DNA of 64,000 nt from an uncultured Erythrobacter sp. (GTDB taxonomy: Bacteria; Pseudomonadota; Alphaproteobacteria; Sphingomonadales; Sphingomonadaceae). The notes beneath the pieces were generated by a model. It was given only the letters and a program-made list of their open reading frames with translations, was not told the origin of the DNA and made no database searches. Positions 62,409 to 64,000 of this stretch are shown piece by piece; the first letter of the stretch is position 1; each line of letters begins with the position of its first letter. The DNA is taken from NCBI GenBank assembly GCA_947488085.1, contig CANKYI010000001.1:434001-498000 (forward strand), in the 5' to 3' direction. The translations under genes and the position numbers were made by a program.

Positions 62409-63068
62409 ATGAAAGCGAGCACAATGACAATCGGTAAATGGATGATCGCGGGTCTGGGCATTGCCGCTGTCGCTGGCACAGTTGGCTATGCGCAGCGCGG
62501 TTCAGAAGAACCTGCATATTCGATTGTTCTTGAACAAGACGACTTTGAACTGCGCGAATATGAACCAATGATCGTTGCTGAGGTCACCCATTCTGGGGAT
62601 CGCCGCCGCGCCAGCGGGCAGAGCTTTCGCCGTCTTGCCGCTTATATTTTTGCGCAGGACCGCCCTGCTGGTGGTGAGCGGATCGCGATGACCGCGCCCG
62701 TGATCCAAAGTAAGATCGATCAGGATCAACCTATTTCGATGACTGCACCTGTCTTTACAAAGGAAACAGATGAAGACGAGTGGCGTATGCGCTTCGTCAT
62801 GCCCGCGCGCTTCACGATGGCGACTTTGCCCAAACCCCCACCGGATATCACCATCACACAGCTGCCTGCTAGGCGAGTGGCCTCAGTTCGGTTTAGCGGG
62901 GTCGCCCGCAATGCCGATCTTGTGATCATGGAAGCCATGCTGACCGACTGGGTAGAGGCGCAGAACCTCACGCCTGTGGGCGGAGTTGAATATGCGTTCT
63001 ACGACGCGCCGATGGTTCCAGGGCCGCTGCGCCGCAATGAAGTTTTGATCGAAGTCGCCGCCGAGTAG
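62409..63068 (+). CDS. SOUL heme-binding family protein, exported
   Basis: The product is 219 residues from the ATG at 62409 (or 214 from 62424). A hydrophobic N-terminal segment (MIAGLGIAAVAGTVGYA) is a signal or anchor. The SOUL/HBP-type domain follows: YSIVLEQDDFELREYEPMIVAEV, GERIAMTAPVIQ, ISMTAPVFT, FVMPARFTMATLPKPPPDITITQLPARRVASVRFSG. SOUL proteins bind heme loosely or not at all; the role here is unknown. It is likely the last gene of its strand before the convergent DUF1153 gene. Confidence 0.9.
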   Translation: MKASTMTIGKWMIAGLGIAAVAGTVGYAQRGSEEPAYSIVLEQDDFELREYEPMIVAEVTHSGDRRRASGQSFRRLAAYIFAQDRPAGGERIAMTAPVIQSKIDQDQPISMTAPVFTKETDEDEWRMRFVMPARFTMATLPKPPPDITITQLPARRVASVRFSGVARNADLVIMEAMLTDWVEAQNLTPVGGVEYAFYDAPMVPGPLRRNEVLIEVAAE

Positions 63069-63121
63069 GGGGCTCGGGGGGCTTTGGGGCGCTACCCGGC
63101 GGCGAACCTCTTTGCGTCAGT

Positions 63122-63361
63122 TCAGGCGTCTTCCAACTGACCTGACTTTGCTGCCGGGACGCTATAATCACGCTCCCATTCCTCAAATTCGCTGCGGCTC
63201 AACAGATAGCGTGAGCGCGCTTCGTGAAAGCTGATTGCGCGGTCATGCACAGCGCGAACCACATCCGCTTTGCGCGAAGCTGACCAATGCACTTTGTGAC
63301 TTTTTGGAAGGCCATAACGCTTGATTGCGTCGGCGATCGAAACATTGCGGGGGTATGCCAT
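63122..63361 (-). CDS. DUF1153 (SciP-type) protein
   Basis: A 79-residue protein starting at the ATG at 63361 (MAYPRNVSIADAIKRYG). The helix-turn-helix-like part WSASRKADVVRAVHDRAISFHEARSRYLLSRSEFEEWERDY matches DUF1153, the family of Caulobacter SciP, a small protein that represses CtrA-activated genes. A longer frame to 63409 has no support. In Caulobacter SciP controls the G1 phase; a similar role is inferred here. The gene is monocistronic and converges on the SOUL gene. Confidence 0.85.
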   Translation of the reverse strand: MAYPRNVSIADAIKRYGLPKSHKVHWSASRKADVVRAVHDRAISFHEARSRYLLSRSEFEEWERDYSVPAAKSGQLEDA

Positions 63362-63528
63362 TTTCGTCTCCTTCGTTTCCCTGTCGAAGCGAAGATCACG
63401 CCGGCACACTTACTCAGAGCCTGCCAAAGATGGTTAACACGCGATTGATGACACTCCCCGTGGCACCGCTGCGGTGAACCGAGTTAAAACTGTCGGAGCG
63501 TTTTACACTGACCACTTGGTAGGGCGAG

Positions 63529-63565
63529 AACGGGCGGTGTGCCATCAGACATAACCGCCCGTTTT
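63529..63565. terminator. Hairpin after the prolyl oligopeptidase gene
   Basis: AACGGGCGGT (63529-63538) pairs with ACCGCCCGTT (63554-63563) around a 15-base loop. A TTTT tract follows on the plus strand (63562-63565), but the expected transcript here is the minus-strand peptidase, where no T run follows; thus terminator function is uncertain. Confidence 0.4.
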
Positions 63566-63570
63566 CAAAT

Positions 63571-64000
63571 CTATTCGTCCATCAATTGCTGCATCAGATA
63601 GACATATTGCAGCGCCTGAATCTTAGCGCGCTGCTCATTATCGACGCCGCCCGAATGACCGCCAACGGTGTCTTCGAAATAGTAATAGTCGTGACCCTGT
63701 TCCTTGAACCGCGCGGCCCCTTTGCGTGCATGCGCAGGGTGGGTGCGATCATCGGCAGTTGATGCCCATAGGAATGGGGTGGGGTAGTCCACGCCTTCCT
63801 GAATCATCTGATAAGGCGAATATCCATCGATCCATGCACGTTGTTCGGGGATGCGCGGATCGCCATATTCGCCGATCCATGACGCGCCCCGACCGATGAG
63901 GTGAAAACGCAGCATGTCGAACAGCGGGATTTGCACAATGGCCGCGCCAAACAGTTCGGGTCGCTGCGTGATGGCGGTGCCAACCAGCAATCCGCCTTGG
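63571..64000 (-). CDS. Prolyl oligopeptidase family serine peptidase (C-terminal part, cut by window edge)
   Basis: The reading frame is open to base 64000, so only about 143 C-terminal residues are seen. The first residues QGGLLVGTAITQRPELFGAAI are those just after the catalytic Ser of S9A prolyl oligopeptidases (GxSxGGLLVGA), so that Ser lies at or just beyond the edge. The catalytic Asp (TADDRTHPAHARK) and His (GGHSGGVD) are present. The enzyme cleaves after proline in short peptides. The N-terminal beta-propeller lies outside the window. Confidence 0.88.
   Translation of the reverse strand, partial: QGGLLVGTAITQRPELFGAAIVQIPLFDMLRFHLIGRGASWIGEYGDPRIPEQRAWIDGYSPYQMIQEGVDYPTPFLWASTADDRTHPAHARKGAARFKEQGHDYYYFEDTVGGHSGGVDNEQRAKIQALQYVYLMQQLMDE

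Noticed and set aside
1..64000. Search for CRISPR arrays, insertion sequences, integrases, tRNA genes and phage genes
   Set aside because: No regularly spaced repeats, transposase or integrase motifs, terminal inverted repeats or cloverleaf-like sequences outside the tmRNA were seen; the content is chromosomal housekeeping.

Overview
This window looks like an ordinary, gene-dense chromosomal segment of an alphaproteobacterium of the order Sphingomonadales, most likely an Erythrobacter/Altererythrobacter-type member. The clues are a permuted two-piece tmRNA whose tag reads ANDNEALAIAA, a DUF1153 (SciP-type) protein, a DUF2794 protein, an HdaA-type DnaA homologue next to purM/purN, a large TonB-dependent receptor, and a moderately high GC content with short intergenic gaps. 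I see no insertion sequence, prophage, CRISPR array, tRNA or rRNA gene.

Layout. 1-4.7 kb: a surface lipoprotein cut by the left edge, uvrB, and two tandem DUF3617 proteins. 4.8-10.5 kb: an alpha/beta hydrolase, then the conserved set of circularly permuted ATP-grasp, alpha-E protein, transglutaminase and Anbu proteasome homologue, then a LuxR-type regulator with a degenerate receiver. 10.6-17 kb: extensin-like lipoprotein, VOC protein, CcdA plus thioredoxin, a DUF1330 protein divergent from a LysR regulator, and typA. 17.4-26.3 kb: TonB receptor, a polytopic membrane protein, a lipoprotein-type ABC exporter divergent from a TesA-like esterase, and recF. 26.4-27.2 kb: a strong sigma-54 promoter match followed by three tandem 36-48 residue membrane peptides and a PspC-domain protein. 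27.4-31.5 kb (minus): lemA, three TPM-domain proteins, a Nudix hydrolase and an SDR in one close-packed run. 31.6-33.1 kb: mscL, ssrA and a frameshifted acetyltransferase.

33.1-38 kb holds arginine succinyltransferase pathway genes (astB, astA) with a methyltransferase and an M20 hydrolase. 38-41.3 kb has malate synthase G, an M15-like peptidase and a PilZ protein. 41.4-47.1 kb (minus) is the conserved lptD-surA-pdxA-rsmA outer-membrane/ribosome cluster, divergent from pepA-DUF2256-holC (47.3-49.3 kb). 49.4-53.8 kb carries a lipoprotein, ndk, and purM-purN-sulfotransferase, where purN is fused to a YjbR/MmcQ-like domain. 53.8-56.9 kb has a DUF2066-like protein, hdaA, a serine acetyltransferase and DUF2794. 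The last 7 kb has a membrane protein, an SDR, gph divergent from glmU, a soluble methyl-accepting protein, a SOUL protein, DUF1153, and the C-terminal end of a prolyl oligopeptidase running off the right edge.

Most of the window is housekeeping. The part least explained by known families is the sigma-54-linked microprotein/PspC cluster at 26.47-27.21 kb, which looks like an envelope-stress module in which unknown small membrane peptides precede PspC. The Anbu/amidoligase cluster is a known conserved set whose peptide product and target remain poorly understood. All gene identities come from reading motifs by eye; no database search was run.
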